Source of the DNA: a virus
IMG/VR virus record: IMGVR_UViG_3300024239_000011
Coordinates: 16,303 to 80,302 of that record
Direction: 5' to 3' (one strand)
DNA length: 64,000 nt
The notes under the pieces: generated by a model
The model's input: the letters and a program-made list of their open reading frames with translations, nothing else
Databases searched by the model: none
What the model was told of the DNA's origin: nothing
Program-made: the position numbers and the translations under genes
Shown here: one piece after another, positions 47,245-55,206 of the stretch
Layout: every line of letters begins with the position of its first letter
Position numbering within the stretch: the first letter of the stretch is position 1

Positions 47245-47883
47245 ATGAGCGCCCGTTTCAAATATCAAACTACACATCATTTTGAGTGGTCGCCCGGTGT
47301 GTCGAACGACGACGAGGTGCTGAAATCCTCTGCTCATTTTGTTGGGAAGCGTGTCATCGCTACCAAAAAGATGGATGGTGAGAACACCAGCATCTATTGG
47401 GACAGTTATATGCACGCCCGCAGCATTGATGGGCATGGTCACGAAAGCCAGGACTGGGTGAAGGGTCAAGTGGTGCCTTATGTGGCGCCGCACCTCCCCG
47501 AAGGCTGGCGCATCTGCGGCGAGAATCTGTATGCGAAGCATTCACTCGCCTACGACAATCTCCCGACCTATTTCATGGTTTTCTCGATCTGGGATGCCGA
47601 GAACCGCGCCCTGTCCTGGGATGACACCAAGGAATGGTGCGAACTGCTGGGGCTTCAGACCGTACCGGTTCTCTATGACGGTATTTGGGACGAAAAAATC
47701 ATCCGACAACTGGCAACCCAACTCGACCTGAACACGGACGAGGGGTATGTTGTGCGGGTAGCGGACTCATTCAGTTTTCAAGATTTTGTGATGTCGCTCG
47801 CTAAGTACGTCCGCAAAGGGCATGTCCAGACGGATCGTCATTGGAAACGTACCTGGGTTCCAAATAAACTCATCAATTCATAG
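47245..47883 (+). CDS. RNA ligase, Rnl2-like, 212 aa
   Basis: The nucleotidyltransferase motifs appear in order: motif I ATKKMDGENTSIY with predicted nucleophile Lys42, then HARS, GENLYAKHSLAYDNL (motif III region), DEGYVVRV (motif IV) and AKYVRKGHV (motif V). It lacks the extra N-terminal domain of the 13457 ligase and is the short form common in phages and bacteria. It seals RNA breaks with ATP. Followed by a small gene with a strong ribosome site. Confidence 0.88.
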   Translation: MSARFKYQTTHHFEWSPGVSNDDEVLKSSAHFVGKRVIATKKMDGENTSIYWDSYMHARSIDGHGHESQDWVKGQVVPYVAPHLPEGWRICGENLYAKHSLAYDNLPTYFMVFSIWDAENRALSWDDTKEWCELLGLQTVPVLYDGIWDEKIIRQLATQLDLNTDEGYVVRVADSFSFQDFVMSLAKYVRKGHVQTDRHWKRTWVPNKLINS

Positions 47884-47893
47884 GAGGTATCAA

Positions 47894-48130
47894 ATGAATA
47901 TTGTTCGTGATGCTTCGCAGCCGTTGTTTCCGCTTGAAACAGTTCGGGACGGTAAATTGATTGTTTTTGAAATCGAAGTAATCCACATGAATCCGATGGG
48001 CGGATTTAGTCGTCCCAAAAAATATGATGCGGTAATTGAAGATAACAACGATCCCAAGTGGGTGTTGGACAATCGCCGTATCCTAGGTTCGCTTGATGTT
48101 GTTGTTCGATGGAAGGAAAAAACGATTTAA
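47894..48130 (+). CDS. hypothetical protein, 78 aa
   Basis: No family recognised. TAGGAGGT lies before ATG 47894. A beta-rich small protein, in one unit with the RNA ligase. The stretch 48131-48233 holds no gene. Confidence 0.65.
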   Translation: MNIVRDASQPLFPLETVRDGKLIVFEIEVIHMNPMGGFSRPKKYDAVIEDNNDPKWVLDNRRILGSLDVVVRWKEKTI

Positions 48131-48233
48131 AATCGTAAAATCGCCTCGTTCTCCCTATAAGCGAAACTGATCCTAAAATAATCGCAAGACCCATTCAAAA
48201 AATCGAACAAACCATCCGGGTTCCCGATGAGGC

Positions 48234-48265
48234 AAGGGGCGCTGAATGACGTTCAGCGCCCCTTT
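48234..48265. terminator. intrinsic terminator
   Basis: AAGGGGCGCTGAA / TTCAGCGCCCCTT stem between convergent genes. Confidence 0.75.
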
Positions 48266-48294
48266 CTTTTTCATATGATGATACTGCTCCGGAG

Positions 48295-48846
48295 TCATTT
48301 TCCAACAGCCTGACTGAAACGGGGTTCTGCAATTCCAGTTGCAAAAATCCACCGGAACCCATTGTGTGCCCTAATTCCATAGGAGCCGAGTTCAATATCA
48401 TGATAGGTGATGTCGAACCCTTCGGGGGTGGCGATGATTTTTGTCCCATCACCGATTAAGTCGTTGAACCAACCAGCACATTCCGACACCAAGTTCATTA
48501 ATTCAAACGACGAAACCACATCAGTTTGAATAAGTTCCAGTTTCATAAAATACTGTTGATGAAGGGTATCCAATATCGGTTCATTTCGGAAACATGGCGT
48601 CAACGCACAGTACCGACCCGGCGGCAGTTTTCCGACCGTGTGAAGGTAAAGAAACGATTGTTCAGCCGAACCTACCAGATCGCCGTAATCAGTTACAAAC
48701 CCGTTATCGCGCCCATGAAAAGTTGCATGGGTGATCTCCGATGGAACTATCCACGGCACTTCAAGATACATGAAGCCAAGGCGGGTATAATGATCGAGGG
48801 AACGTGTGAGGTTCCCCCAATTAATCACGGGATGTGCGCTGTCCAT
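48295..48846 (-). CDS. mini class II aminoacyl-tRNA-synthetase-like protein, 183 aa
   Basis: NLTRSLDHYTRLGFMYLEVPWIV resembles the motif 1 helix and strand. ALTPCFRNEPILDTLHQQYF (~91-110) resembles motif 2 with the ATP-binding FRxE and its loop, and FATGIAEPRFSQAV (~168-181) resembles a short motif 3 with its Arg. There is no anticodon-binding domain. Such paralogues (for example AsnA, PoxA, HisZ) activate amino acids for other uses. It overlaps the MazG-like gene by 26 bp. Confidence 0.65.
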   Translation of the reverse strand: MDSAHPVINWGNLTRSLDHYTRLGFMYLEVPWIVPSEITHATFHGRDNGFVTDYGDLVGSAEQSFLYLHTVGKLPPGRYCALTPCFRNEPILDTLHQQYFMKLELIQTDVVSSFELMNLVSECAGWFNDLIGDGTKIIATPEGFDITYHDIELGSYGIRAHNGFRWIFATGIAEPRFSQAVGK

Positions 48847-49081
48847 CGTCAAATGCCCTCTTGGTTACCGACGCCATGGCAGCAAGGTCAGACATGGTTA
48901 TGGATGGATGATGCTTTGCCAGATACGCCACAATCGCCCCATAAAGATCGGAAAGCTCTTGTAGCGCCATCAGCGTCACGTCTTGCTCAATCGCATCCAT
49001 GAATTCAGCAGCTTCTTCGATGATCTTCGAAGCCTCGCCGTATTCTCCACGGGCGATTTCCCGCACATGATACCCTGCCAT
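48821..49081 (-). CDS. MazG-like nucleotide pyrophosphohydrolase, 86 aa
   Basis: EASKIIEEAAEFMDAIEQD (~17-35) and LQELSDLYGAIVAYL (~40-54) give the ExxE...ExxD metal-binding pattern of the all-alpha NTP-PPase family. A small single-domain form. Such phage enzymes hydrolyse (d)NTPs or (p)ppGpp-like alarmone precursors. The gene is first in a two-gene unit with the synthetase-like protein. Confidence 0.8.
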   Translation of the reverse strand: MAGYHVREIARGEYGEASKIIEEAAEFMDAIEQDVTLMALQELSDLYGAIVAYLAKHHPSITMSDLAAMASVTKRAFDDGQRTSRD

Positions 49082-49150
49082 TCCTTACCTCCGACAACAC
49101 CGTATCCCAAATACAGATGCTTTCGCACTATTTTTGTTGGCCGTTAAATC

Positions 49151-49156
49151 TAAATA
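49151..49156 (+). promoter_or_regulatory. late promoter core TAAATA
   Basis: CTAAATAC 38 nt before ATG 49194. Confidence 0.45.
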
Positions 49157-49193
49157 CAAGGATATTCCAAATTGCAAAACAGTCAGGCACCAC

Positions 49194-49439
49194 ATGTCTA
49201 AACTTTATGATCATTTCAGATGTCGGTGGGCAGATATGATGCACAAGCAGAATGTCTGGGTAGACCCCAATACCCTGATGGTGTCCGCAGGCATACCATC
49301 ACATTGCGTGTCACTTGCCGAGCATTACAACGTAATTGCAGCCGAAATTTCAGAACGCGGTGATCTTACCGATGAGTTACTGAACGAGATTACCAAAGCT
49401 GGTACCGCGTTGATTAAAGCATTGCAAGCCAAGGTTTGA
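49194..49439 (+). CDS. hypothetical protein, 81 aa
   Basis: No family recognised. Helical, with conserved-looking Trp/His/Cys. ATG 49194 is chosen; an upstream TTG (49134) lies before the promoter core. Confidence 0.6.
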   Translation: MSKLYDHFRCRWADMMHKQNVWVDPNTLMVSAGIPSHCVSLAEHYNVIAAEISERGDLTDELLNEITKAGTALIKALQAKV

Positions 49440-49483
49440 CGCTATCAAAACTATGGAATATGATTGTGGAGATGGAGGAACCC

Positions 49484-50449
49484 ATGTCCGCACAATTGTC
49501 TTTCCCATTTGAACCTGAGACCCAGCGGGTGCCTGAAATTCCCAATAAGCGTCAAGCGAGTTTGGGATTTCTCGACGCTATCACGGTGGCGCGACAGTAT
49601 TTCCCGGATACCAGTAAGGAAGAACTGGAATTCATCATTCAGAGCGAAACAGGTTGGCCATCGTTCTGGCACATTCCCCGCGATGGGGCAACTCCCGAGG
49701 AATGTTTTCGTACCCAACTACTCAACGCCGTGGCACGGCGACACGTTCGTTATTCCAACATGAAGATCATCGAAGCTGATCCTTATGCGGGCGTCGTTGA
49801 TCGCATCGAATTGAAACCGGACGGGTTCGGACGATGCACTATCGAACTACCAGACCACACGGAAATCTACGTGGACCGGGATGGCATCAGCGAAGTTCGG
49901 TTTGCAGATGACGCCAAGATCATTTCGTTTGGCTCCTTAATGTTCGAGCGTGATAACGGGTCGGGTGGTTACCGGTCAGTTGCCCTGCCCAATGGACGGC
50001 AAATCAATATTAATCCCGAAGGCGACTATCAGATTGAGGACTACGCCTACCTAACCGATAAAACCGACCACCCACGAATTACCAAAGTCGATCAGCTTCG
50101 GATCAAGGACGGGCGATCCTGTATCATCGCCCTCCCCGATGGGTCGCAGATTCATGTGGGGAATAACGGCAACTACCAGATCGATGACCGCAACGCCGAG
50201 GTCATTTACCGCGCCAACCGCATCCGGGATTTCAACCGGTTCCTGAATGCCAGCGAGATCATGGAAGAGTTCGTCCGGTATGTTGGGGCACTTGGGGTAA
50301 AACAAGGCGATGTGTTGAACCTGCCAATCAGCTTGTTCATCAATTTCTTGGTGGTGAGAGCGGCAGATGCGGACGGCGAACCAACGCCTGATGTCGCGAT
50401 TGAAAACCATCCGGCATTAACATCAAAATGCCCACAATGTGGACGCTAA
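49484..50449 (+). CDS. hypothetical protein, 321 aa
   Basis: No family recognised. GGAGGAACCC precedes ATG 49484. An N-terminal helical part to ~90 is followed by three similar beta segments: DGFGRCTIELPDHTEIYVDRDG, YRSVALPNGRQININPEGDYQ and RSCIIALPDGSQIHVGNNGNYQ. This short repeat suggests a beta-solenoid or stalk. It ends CPQCGR, half a zinc knuckle. Possibly a structural or adhesin-like protein. Confidence 0.65.
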   Translation: MSAQLSFPFEPETQRVPEIPNKRQASLGFLDAITVARQYFPDTSKEELEFIIQSETGWPSFWHIPRDGATPEECFRTQLLNAVARRHVRYSNMKIIEADPYAGVVDRIELKPDGFGRCTIELPDHTEIYVDRDGISEVRFADDAKIISFGSLMFERDNGSGGYRSVALPNGRQININPEGDYQIEDYAYLTDKTDHPRITKVDQLRIKDGRSCIIALPDGSQIHVGNNGNYQIDDRNAEVIYRANRIRDFNRFLNASEIMEEFVRYVGALGVKQGDVLNLPISLFINFLVVRAADADGEPTPDVAIENHPALTSKCPQCGR

Positions 50450-50454
50450 AATGA

Positions 50455-50480
50455 GAAAGCCGCCCAATTGGGCGGCTTTC
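50455..50480. terminator. intrinsic terminator
   Basis: GAAAGCCGCCCAA / TTGGGCGGCTTTC, perfect stem. Confidence 0.8.
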
Positions 50481-50515
50481 CAGTTAACAATGCTGTCGTT
50501 ATTATTCGCAGCTTT

Positions 50516-50558
50516 GTGGCTGGTCAGTGATTTGACAGGAGGCTCGTAGACCAGCCAC
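50516..50558. promoter_or_regulatory. 10-bp inverted repeat around TTGACAGGAGG
   Basis: GTGGCTGGTC and GACCAGCCAC flank a 23-nt loop that contains TTGACAGGAGG. No start codon follows in range. It may be a regulatory hairpin or the relic of a deleted gene's leader. The rest of 50481-50635 shows no gene. Confidence 0.45.
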
Positions 50559-50635
50559 ATTTTGTCTACGTTTTATTTATACTCTGTTCAATTTAATTTT
50601 CCGAGTTTGCGCACATCCTATACGTGAGATATAGA

Positions 50636-51436
50636 CTAGTCCTTTTGGGCAAGTTTTATGGCTTCTGTCAACATTTCACGGAGATCATTGATGACGGGGA
50701 CTTGGTACCGTTCTGCGAGGCGTTTTAGATAACGCATTTTTATCGCAGTTTCAGGGAACCCAAGAACAGCCGTGGGCGCATCCGCATCGCCATGATGATA
50801 ATCACGCATTGCCATACCAAATTCGATATTGGTGGTATAACCGGGCATCGTATCATGTTCACGCGGAATCCAGAACGCACGAACCACGCCAGGAAGATCA
50901 AACGCTTCCCATTCCCAGTCGATCTGGTTGTCGTAATTATCATGGGCAAGCCAGTCATGGCTTTCCGGGACTAATACATTTCCAGAAAAGCCAAGGTCGG
51001 ACAAAATGTGGAGAGCTTCTGGGCGCCAGGACAAAACATTTTTGGCACGTGGTGTCGGACCCAGCAACATTATACATGGATCGGATTTGGCGGTGGTTAA
51101 GTCTTGTAGAGCATAGAACACCCGAATCTTGCTTACGGTGGCAGCCACCATCGTAAACGTGCCGTCATTGTACTTAAACCCTTGTGTCAAACGAGGTTTG
51201 AAAGCACGAGGCACGCCTTGATCCATCACGAACTGGATATTTACAACCTTAGTCAGGTCGAAAAGACGCCACTGTGGCAGCGATCCATTTGAGTCACCAC
51301 CAATCTGATAACCACGCATCAACGCCTTACCGGTTTGACTGGCGCCCACAATGTGAGGTTCCACTTCCCGATACTTACCATCATACTCAAAACTGACGAC
51401 GAACCGTTCAGCAATGGCTTCCGCAATTTCTTTCAT
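50636..51436 (-). CDS. WYL-like domain fused to nucleoside 2-deoxyribosyltransferase-like domain, 266 aa
   Basis: Residues ~12-72 (VSFEYDGKYREVEPHIVG, MRGYQIGGDSNGSLPQWRLF, VVNIQF) match a WYL domain, which binds nucleotide or nucleic-acid ligands. Residues ~115-266 (DPCIMLLGPTPRA, WRPEALHILSDLGFSGNVLVPES, WEWEAFDLPGVVRAFWIP, NIEFGMAMRDYHHGDADAPTAV split) match the Nuc_deoxyri_tr2 type of 2'-deoxyribosyltransferase. Related folds cleave nucleosides or NAD-like molecules. The fusion joins a ligand sensor to a nucleotide-cleaving enzyme. It is next to the NADAR gene. Confidence 0.75.
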   Translation of the reverse strand: MKEIAEAIAERFVVSFEYDGKYREVEPHIVGASQTGKALMRGYQIGGDSNGSLPQWRLFDLTKVVNIQFVMDQGVPRAFKPRLTQGFKYNDGTFTMVAATVSKIRVFYALQDLTTAKSDPCIMLLGPTPRAKNVLSWRPEALHILSDLGFSGNVLVPESHDWLAHDNYDNQIDWEWEAFDLPGVVRAFWIPREHDTMPGYTTNIEFGMAMRDYHHGDADAPTAVLGFPETAIKMRYLKRLAERYQVPVINDLREMLTEAIKLAQKD

Positions 51437-51454
51437 TTTAGTCTTACTCCAAAT

Positions 51455-51907
51455 TTATAAATTACCAGCGCGAATGCGATCCCGAATTGACATCAATCGT
51501 GAACAGAATTCTTTTGTTGTGAGAATTGTTTCTGTGTAAACCGTATGCCCAATGTCATGTGTCAGATTTTCGTCTCCGGTTGCAAGCAACGCTTTACGAA
51601 AATCTTCAACTTTTGCCAATGCTTCATATGCGCGGTCAAGAAGGATTTGATAGTCTACTCCGTCGCGCCGCAATGCTTTGCCTTTCCAGTACAGCATACC
51701 GGTCTTTTGCCAATCCCGGTTCGACCGTTTTTTAGCTGTCCACCCGGTCAATCTGCATACAAGCCGTTGTTCTTCCTGATCTTTGTAGGGCAGGCTTTGA
51801 AGGAAACCTTCCATACTGGCGCATAAAACTCCATCCACCTCGAAACGATGCGCGGCGAAGTTTGAAAGCTTATTTAACGGGTAGGTACCGGTACTGAGAA
51901 TATCCAT
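51455..51907 (-). CDS. NADAR/YbiA-like protein, 150 aa
   Basis: TYPLNKLSNFAAHRFEVDG, SMEGFLQSLPYKDQEEQ, TGWTAKKRSNRDWQ and AYEALAKVEDFRKALLATGD follow the NADAR pattern ('LSNF...F..DG....S.EG..Q..K', later 'L...F...L..TG...L'). NADAR proteins act on ADP-ribose linked to nucleobases or related N-glycosides, and some remove ADP-ribose from DNA guanine. ATG 51907 is chosen because the family begins there. It is 18 nt upstream of the WYL fusion gene. Confidence 0.85.
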   Translation of the reverse strand: MDILSTGTYPLNKLSNFAAHRFEVDGVLCASMEGFLQSLPYKDQEEQRLVCRLTGWTAKKRSNRDWQKTGMLYWKGKALRRDGVDYQILLDRAYEALAKVEDFRKALLATGDENLTHDIGHTVYTETILTTKEFCSRLMSIRDRIRAGNL

Positions 51908-51949
51908 ATGAATAGAATATTTCCTACTCGCGAAAGTGTCAAAAACATT

Positions 51950-51978
51950 TTGACCACATATGCGGTTTAGCTTACCAT
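51950..51978 (+). promoter_or_regulatory. sigma70-type promoter for fliM-fliN
   Basis: TTGACC, 17 nt, TACCAT, 55 nt before ATG 52034. Confidence 0.5.
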
Positions 51979-52033
51979 CCCGCAACTCGTGCCATTTTGG
52001 CTGCCAAGATTCGCTTATAAGGATAACCCGTCG

Positions 52034-53359
52034 ATGACCGTCAAATCCCATCACGATGACGATGATGAGCCAACGATGGAAGATATTCTGACAAGCATTC
52101 GGCGTGTCCTGACCGAAGACGATGACGATGTGTTTCAAGAAAAACCAACCGCACACGATGATATCGACGCGATGTTTTCTGAAAAAATTCCACAATCTTC
52201 GACGGGGTGCCGTGGCAGCGACGACGAAGAAGCTCTCATGCGTGAATGGGCGGCAATGGCAGGGCGCAACGAACCGGATGAACCGGATGAGAATGATACC
52301 GATGGCATGGCAGCCGAATGGGAAGCCATGCTCGGTGGTTGTGATGGGGATTGCGAACATTGCGATGACAACACCCCCATGGAGTCCACCCGAGTGTTAA
52401 ATCAAGACGAAATCGATTCGCTTCTAGGATTCGATGACGACCATGGGCGCGGTGACAATATGTCTGGTATACAGTGTATTCTCAATTCCGCCCTTGTGTC
52501 ATACGAACGACTTCCCATGCTGGAAGTGGTATGTGATCGTTTAGTGCGTACATTATCTACATCCTTGCGGAATTTCTTCAACGATAACGTCGAAGTGTCG
52601 CTGGACAACATTCTGTCGCTTCGTTTCGGCGACTATCTGAACTCGATTCCGCTGCCTGCCATGCTGGCGGTATTCAAAGCCGAAGAATGGGACAATCACG
52701 GTCTATTGACCATCGATTCGTCGCTGATCTACTCAACGGTCGATGTGCTGCTGGGTGGTCGTCGCGGCACGGCGGCTATGCGCATTGAAGGTCGCCCTTA
52801 CACCACCATCGAGCGTGCCTTGGTAGAACGCATGGTGCATGTCGTAATGTCGGAAATGTCTACGGCTTTCGATCCGGTGTCACCCGTAACGTTTCGTCTT
52901 GACCGGATGGAAACCAATCCGCGCTTTGCCGCCATCTCACGTCCCAATAATGCGGTAATTGTGGTCAAATTGCGCATTGACATGCAAGATCGGGGCGGGC
53001 GCATGGAATTGCTATTGCCCTATGCTACCCTAGAACCTATCCGCGAATTATTGCTTCAACATTTCATGGGAGAAAAATTTGGTCGCGACTCGATCTGGGA
53101 AACCCACTTAGCCGAAGAACTATGGAAAAGCGAGATTGAAGCTGAGGTCGTGGTTGCGGAAGCTAAATCAACTCTTAACACGATACTCAATTTGAAAGTT
53201 GGGGATACGTTAGACCTTGGTCGTCGCCGCCCACATTATAAAATGGTTTGCTCGAATGTCGTGGTCGGGCACTGCGTCAACAGTAATACCGATGATAAAG
53301 ATGACATCATGGGCATGACTGATGTTTCGGTCGTCACCCTCTTCCCGAAAGGTAATTAG
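52034..53359 (+). CDS. fliM: phage FliM, flagellar motor switch protein, with PopZ-like N-terminal motif, 441 aa
   Basis: EPTMEDILTSIRRVLTEDDDD (12-32, in part) resembles the N-terminal motif of PopZ/DUF2497. Two EWxAM motifs follow (REWAAMAG, AEWEAMLGG), then VLNQDEIDSLLGF (121-133), the CheY-P-binding motif. The FliM middle domain runs from YERLPMLEVVCDRL (~157) to ~345, including NILSLRFGDYLNS and GEKFGRDSIWETHL. The C-terminal SpoA domain (~365-440) binds FliN. It is close to Rhodospirillales FliM, but with a longer acidic start. All parts needed for the C-ring are present. AAGGA precedes the ATG. Confidence 0.93.
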   Translation: MTVKSHHDDDDEPTMEDILTSIRRVLTEDDDDVFQEKPTAHDDIDAMFSEKIPQSSTGCRGSDDEEALMREWAAMAGRNEPDEPDENDTDGMAAEWEAMLGGCDGDCEHCDDNTPMESTRVLNQDEIDSLLGFDDDHGRGDNMSGIQCILNSALVSYERLPMLEVVCDRLVRTLSTSLRNFFNDNVEVSLDNILSLRFGDYLNSIPLPAMLAVFKAEEWDNHGLLTIDSSLIYSTVDVLLGGRRGTAAMRIEGRPYTTIERALVERMVHVVMSEMSTAFDPVSPVTFRLDRMETNPRFAAISRPNNAVIVVKLRIDMQDRGGRMELLLPYATLEPIRELLLQHFMGEKFGRDSIWETHLAEELWKSEIEAEVVVAEAKSTLNTILNLKVGDTLDLGRRRPHYKMVCSNVVVGHCVNSNTDDKDDIMGMTDVSVVTLFPKGN

Positions 53360-53360
53360 T

Positions 53361-53657
53361 ATGGATGATTTCGATATGGCTGATGTTAAGCCAGCCCCGG
53401 AACGAATCACGGCGAAACATCTGGAAGCTGTTTACGATATTCCAGTAACCGTGCGGGCAGTCCTCGGTAAAGCAACTCTACAAGTGAACCAGCTTCTCAA
53501 GCTTGGACGCGGTGCAGTCATTGAGATTGACCGCAAGGTTGGTGAGGCAGTGGATATTTACGTCAATGACCGGTTAGTCGCTCGTGGTGAAGTGGTCGTG
53601 GTGGAAGATCGCCTGGGCATCACTATGACGGAAATCATCAAGACGGATCGCGATTAA
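53361..53657 (+). CDS. fliN: phage FliN, flagellar motor switch protein, 98 aa
   Basis: VYDIPVTVRAVLGKATLQVNQ, LLKLGRGAVIEIDRKVGEAVD and RLVARGEVVVVEDRLGITMTEII form a complete FliN SpoA domain. The N-terminal extension is shorter than in host FliN. It follows fliM by 1 nt and overlaps the next gene by one base (TAATGA), so the three are translated together. FliN and FliM form the C-ring that sets rotation direction. Confidence 0.93.
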   Translation: MDDFDMADVKPAPERITAKHLEAVYDIPVTVRAVLGKATLQVNQLLKLGRGAVIEIDRKVGEAVDIYVNDRLVARGEVVVVEDRLGITMTEIIKTDRD

Positions 53658-53884
53658 TGACAGATGGTATCTATGACGTTTCATTGGAAGCTATGGTGAT
53701 CCTGGGCACCGCCACACTTCCCATTTCGCAACTTCTTAAACTCGGTCGCGGCGCCATCATCGAGCTTGATCGCAAAGTCAATGACCCCGTTGATGTGGTG
53801 ATCAACAACAAAACCGTGGCAAAAGCCGAAGTGGTGGTTATTGAACACAATCTGGGTATTACCATCACTGAGATGCTGAAGTAA
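53657..53884 (+). CDS. second FliN-like SpoA-domain protein, 75 aa
   Basis: LEAMVILGTATLPISQLLKLG, RGAIIELDRKVNDPVDVVI and KAEVVVIEHNLGITITEML is a bare SpoA domain, about 60% identical by eye to the FliN just upstream. It lacks any N-terminal extension. It could take part in a FliN heterotetramer or cap it. It ends at a terminator. Confidence 0.88.
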   Translation: MTDGIYDVSLEAMVILGTATLPISQLLKLGRGAIIELDRKVNDPVDVVINNKTVAKAEVVVIEHNLGITITEMLK

Positions 53885-53885
53885 A

Positions 53886-53917
53886 AAAGAAGCCCCATTA
53901 GTACGGGGCTTCTTTTT
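53886..53917. terminator. intrinsic terminator
   Basis: AAAGAAGCCCC / GGGGCTTCTTT stem followed by TT; ends the fliM-fliN unit. Confidence 0.8.
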
Positions 53918-54305
53918 GGCATTTTTCTCGCCATTTTCGAACAGCGGCAACTCCATTATCATGCCACGGTCGATCCCGTAACACGGTCTTGAGCCATTTG
54001 AGAATTTCGTAGATGTAGAGGCGCCGTTCCTTGGATGTCAGGGGACGGCGATCCACCCGCACATCACTGCCGACAAAAATCCGTGGCGTGATCATGTGGA
54101 CGACATCTGAGCCGCAATTCGGGTTTGCCGCATCGACGCGCTCCTTGGCCTTTTTGGCATCCCCAAAACACTGATATATGCCGTTTCCGTGTTCAGAAAA
54201 CCCGCTGGAAAACCCGAAGCCGTGTGTCCCGCCCGTGTAAAACATCGTTGTCTGTAGGCGGACGACATAATTGACCGTCACATTCGCAACAGCATCGAAA
54301 TTCAT
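53898..54305 (-). CDS. hypothetical protein, 135 aa
   Basis: No family recognised. The Tyr/Gly/Phe-rich middle (TMFYTGGTHGFGFSSGFSEH) is followed by a charged helix. ATG 54305 overlaps the stop of the upstream gene (ATGA). Confidence 0.6.
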   Translation of the reverse strand: MNFDAVANVTVNYVVRLQTTMFYTGGTHGFGFSSGFSEHGNGIYQCFGDAKKAKERVDAANPNCGSDVVHMITPRIFVGSDVRVDRRPLTSKERRLYIYEILKWLKTVLRDRPWHDNGVAAVRKWREKCQKEAPY

Positions 54306-54706
54306 CGCGCTGCTCCGGTAATACGCCGTGCCGCTAATTCTGCGGCATGCTGAATACGCATACAAGTGTGTTGATATTTCTGCTCCAACGTGTTCTCATC
54401 CGCAAATAACCCATGAGTATCTTTCAACACCACATAGCCTTTGGGTATTTCAACCAATACCAGTTCTGGTACCGTTATAAAACTTTCATCACCCTTAATT
54501 CGATAGCGACAAATTTTTCCAGTGTGAAAATCAGCAGGGGTTAACAGAACACACAAATATTTTCCATCTTTATGTGCATTATACCATTCATGACGTATTG
54601 CCGCTTCAATCAAATACCAACTATCACGCCACACCATTTTGGTATTGATGACGTGATAGTTGGTGCCAATCGCATTGGTTATTTGTTTGCTGGTAAGAAA
54701 ATTCAT
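54302..54706 (-). CDS. hypothetical protein, 134 aa
   Basis: No family recognised. Beta-rich (GKYLCVLLTPADFHTGKICRY). The ATG overlaps the end of the membrane-protein gene. Confidence 0.6.
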   Translation of the reverse strand: MNFLTSKQITNAIGTNYHVINTKMVWRDSWYLIEAAIRHEWYNAHKDGKYLCVLLTPADFHTGKICRYRIKGDESFITVPELVLVEIPKGYVVLKDTHGLFADENTLEQKYQHTCMRIQHAAELAARRITGAAR

Positions 54707-55206
54707 TTTTTTACCTGTGCAGCCAGTGCCTCAACTGCTTGATGCATCCGAATAAGGTCATTCTCCAACTTAGCAAACCCAGGATGAGGGACAAATTGCG
54801 GGGGTGGGGGTAATGTGGGTGGGGCATTGATTGTTATCGGTACTGTCGGGGCGGGCGGTGGTGTATTCGGCTGTACGATCACCGGGGCGCGTTCTACCGG
54901 GGCAATTTTTACCACATCCACCTTCCCAATGGGGACCAGTGGTTGAACTACAATTGTAGTAGTGTTTGGTTTCACGTTGGGGGGTATTGGCACCACTTTG
55001 ACCAACGGAACTGTACCGGGGTTTGGCGAAACCACTTGTTGCGGTGATTCTGTTCCAAACACCGAAGAACCGGCAACCAGCGCCACAATGATGGCACTGA
55101 TCATAAAGACCATACCACTAAAATTACGCAATTGGTTAGACGCCGACACGCGGAAAACGACGAACGCCATAATTGCCGCGATGGTAATCAGGGTGAGGAT
55201 GCCCAT
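54703..55206 (-). CDS. membrane protein with Pro-rich extension, 167 aa
   Basis: Two hydrophobic segments (LTLITIAAIMAFVVF, ~3-17; MVFMISAIIVALVAGSSVF, ~32-50) anchor it. A long Pro/Val/Thr-rich spacer follows to ~140, then a C-terminal helix (LENDLIRMHQAVEALAAQ). It has the shape of a small spanin- or TonB-like spacer protein that crosses the periplasm. It sits in the TrpRS/TelA block. Function unknown. Confidence 0.6.
   Translation of the reverse strand: MGILTLITIAAIMAFVVFRVSASNQLRNFSGMVFMISAIIVALVAGSSVFGTESPQQVVSPNPGTVPLVKVVPIPPNVKPNTTTIVVQPLVPIGKVDVVKIAPVERAPVIVQPNTPPPAPTVPITINAPPTLPPPPQFVPHPGFAKLENDLIRMHQAVEALAAQVKK

Noticed and set aside
52034-53884. Host chromosome segment or assembly chimera carrying fliM-fliN
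   Set aside because: Both sides are tightly packed with phage-type genes, no other flagellar genes are present, and the FliM has an unusual extended N-terminus. Still worth checking by read coverage.
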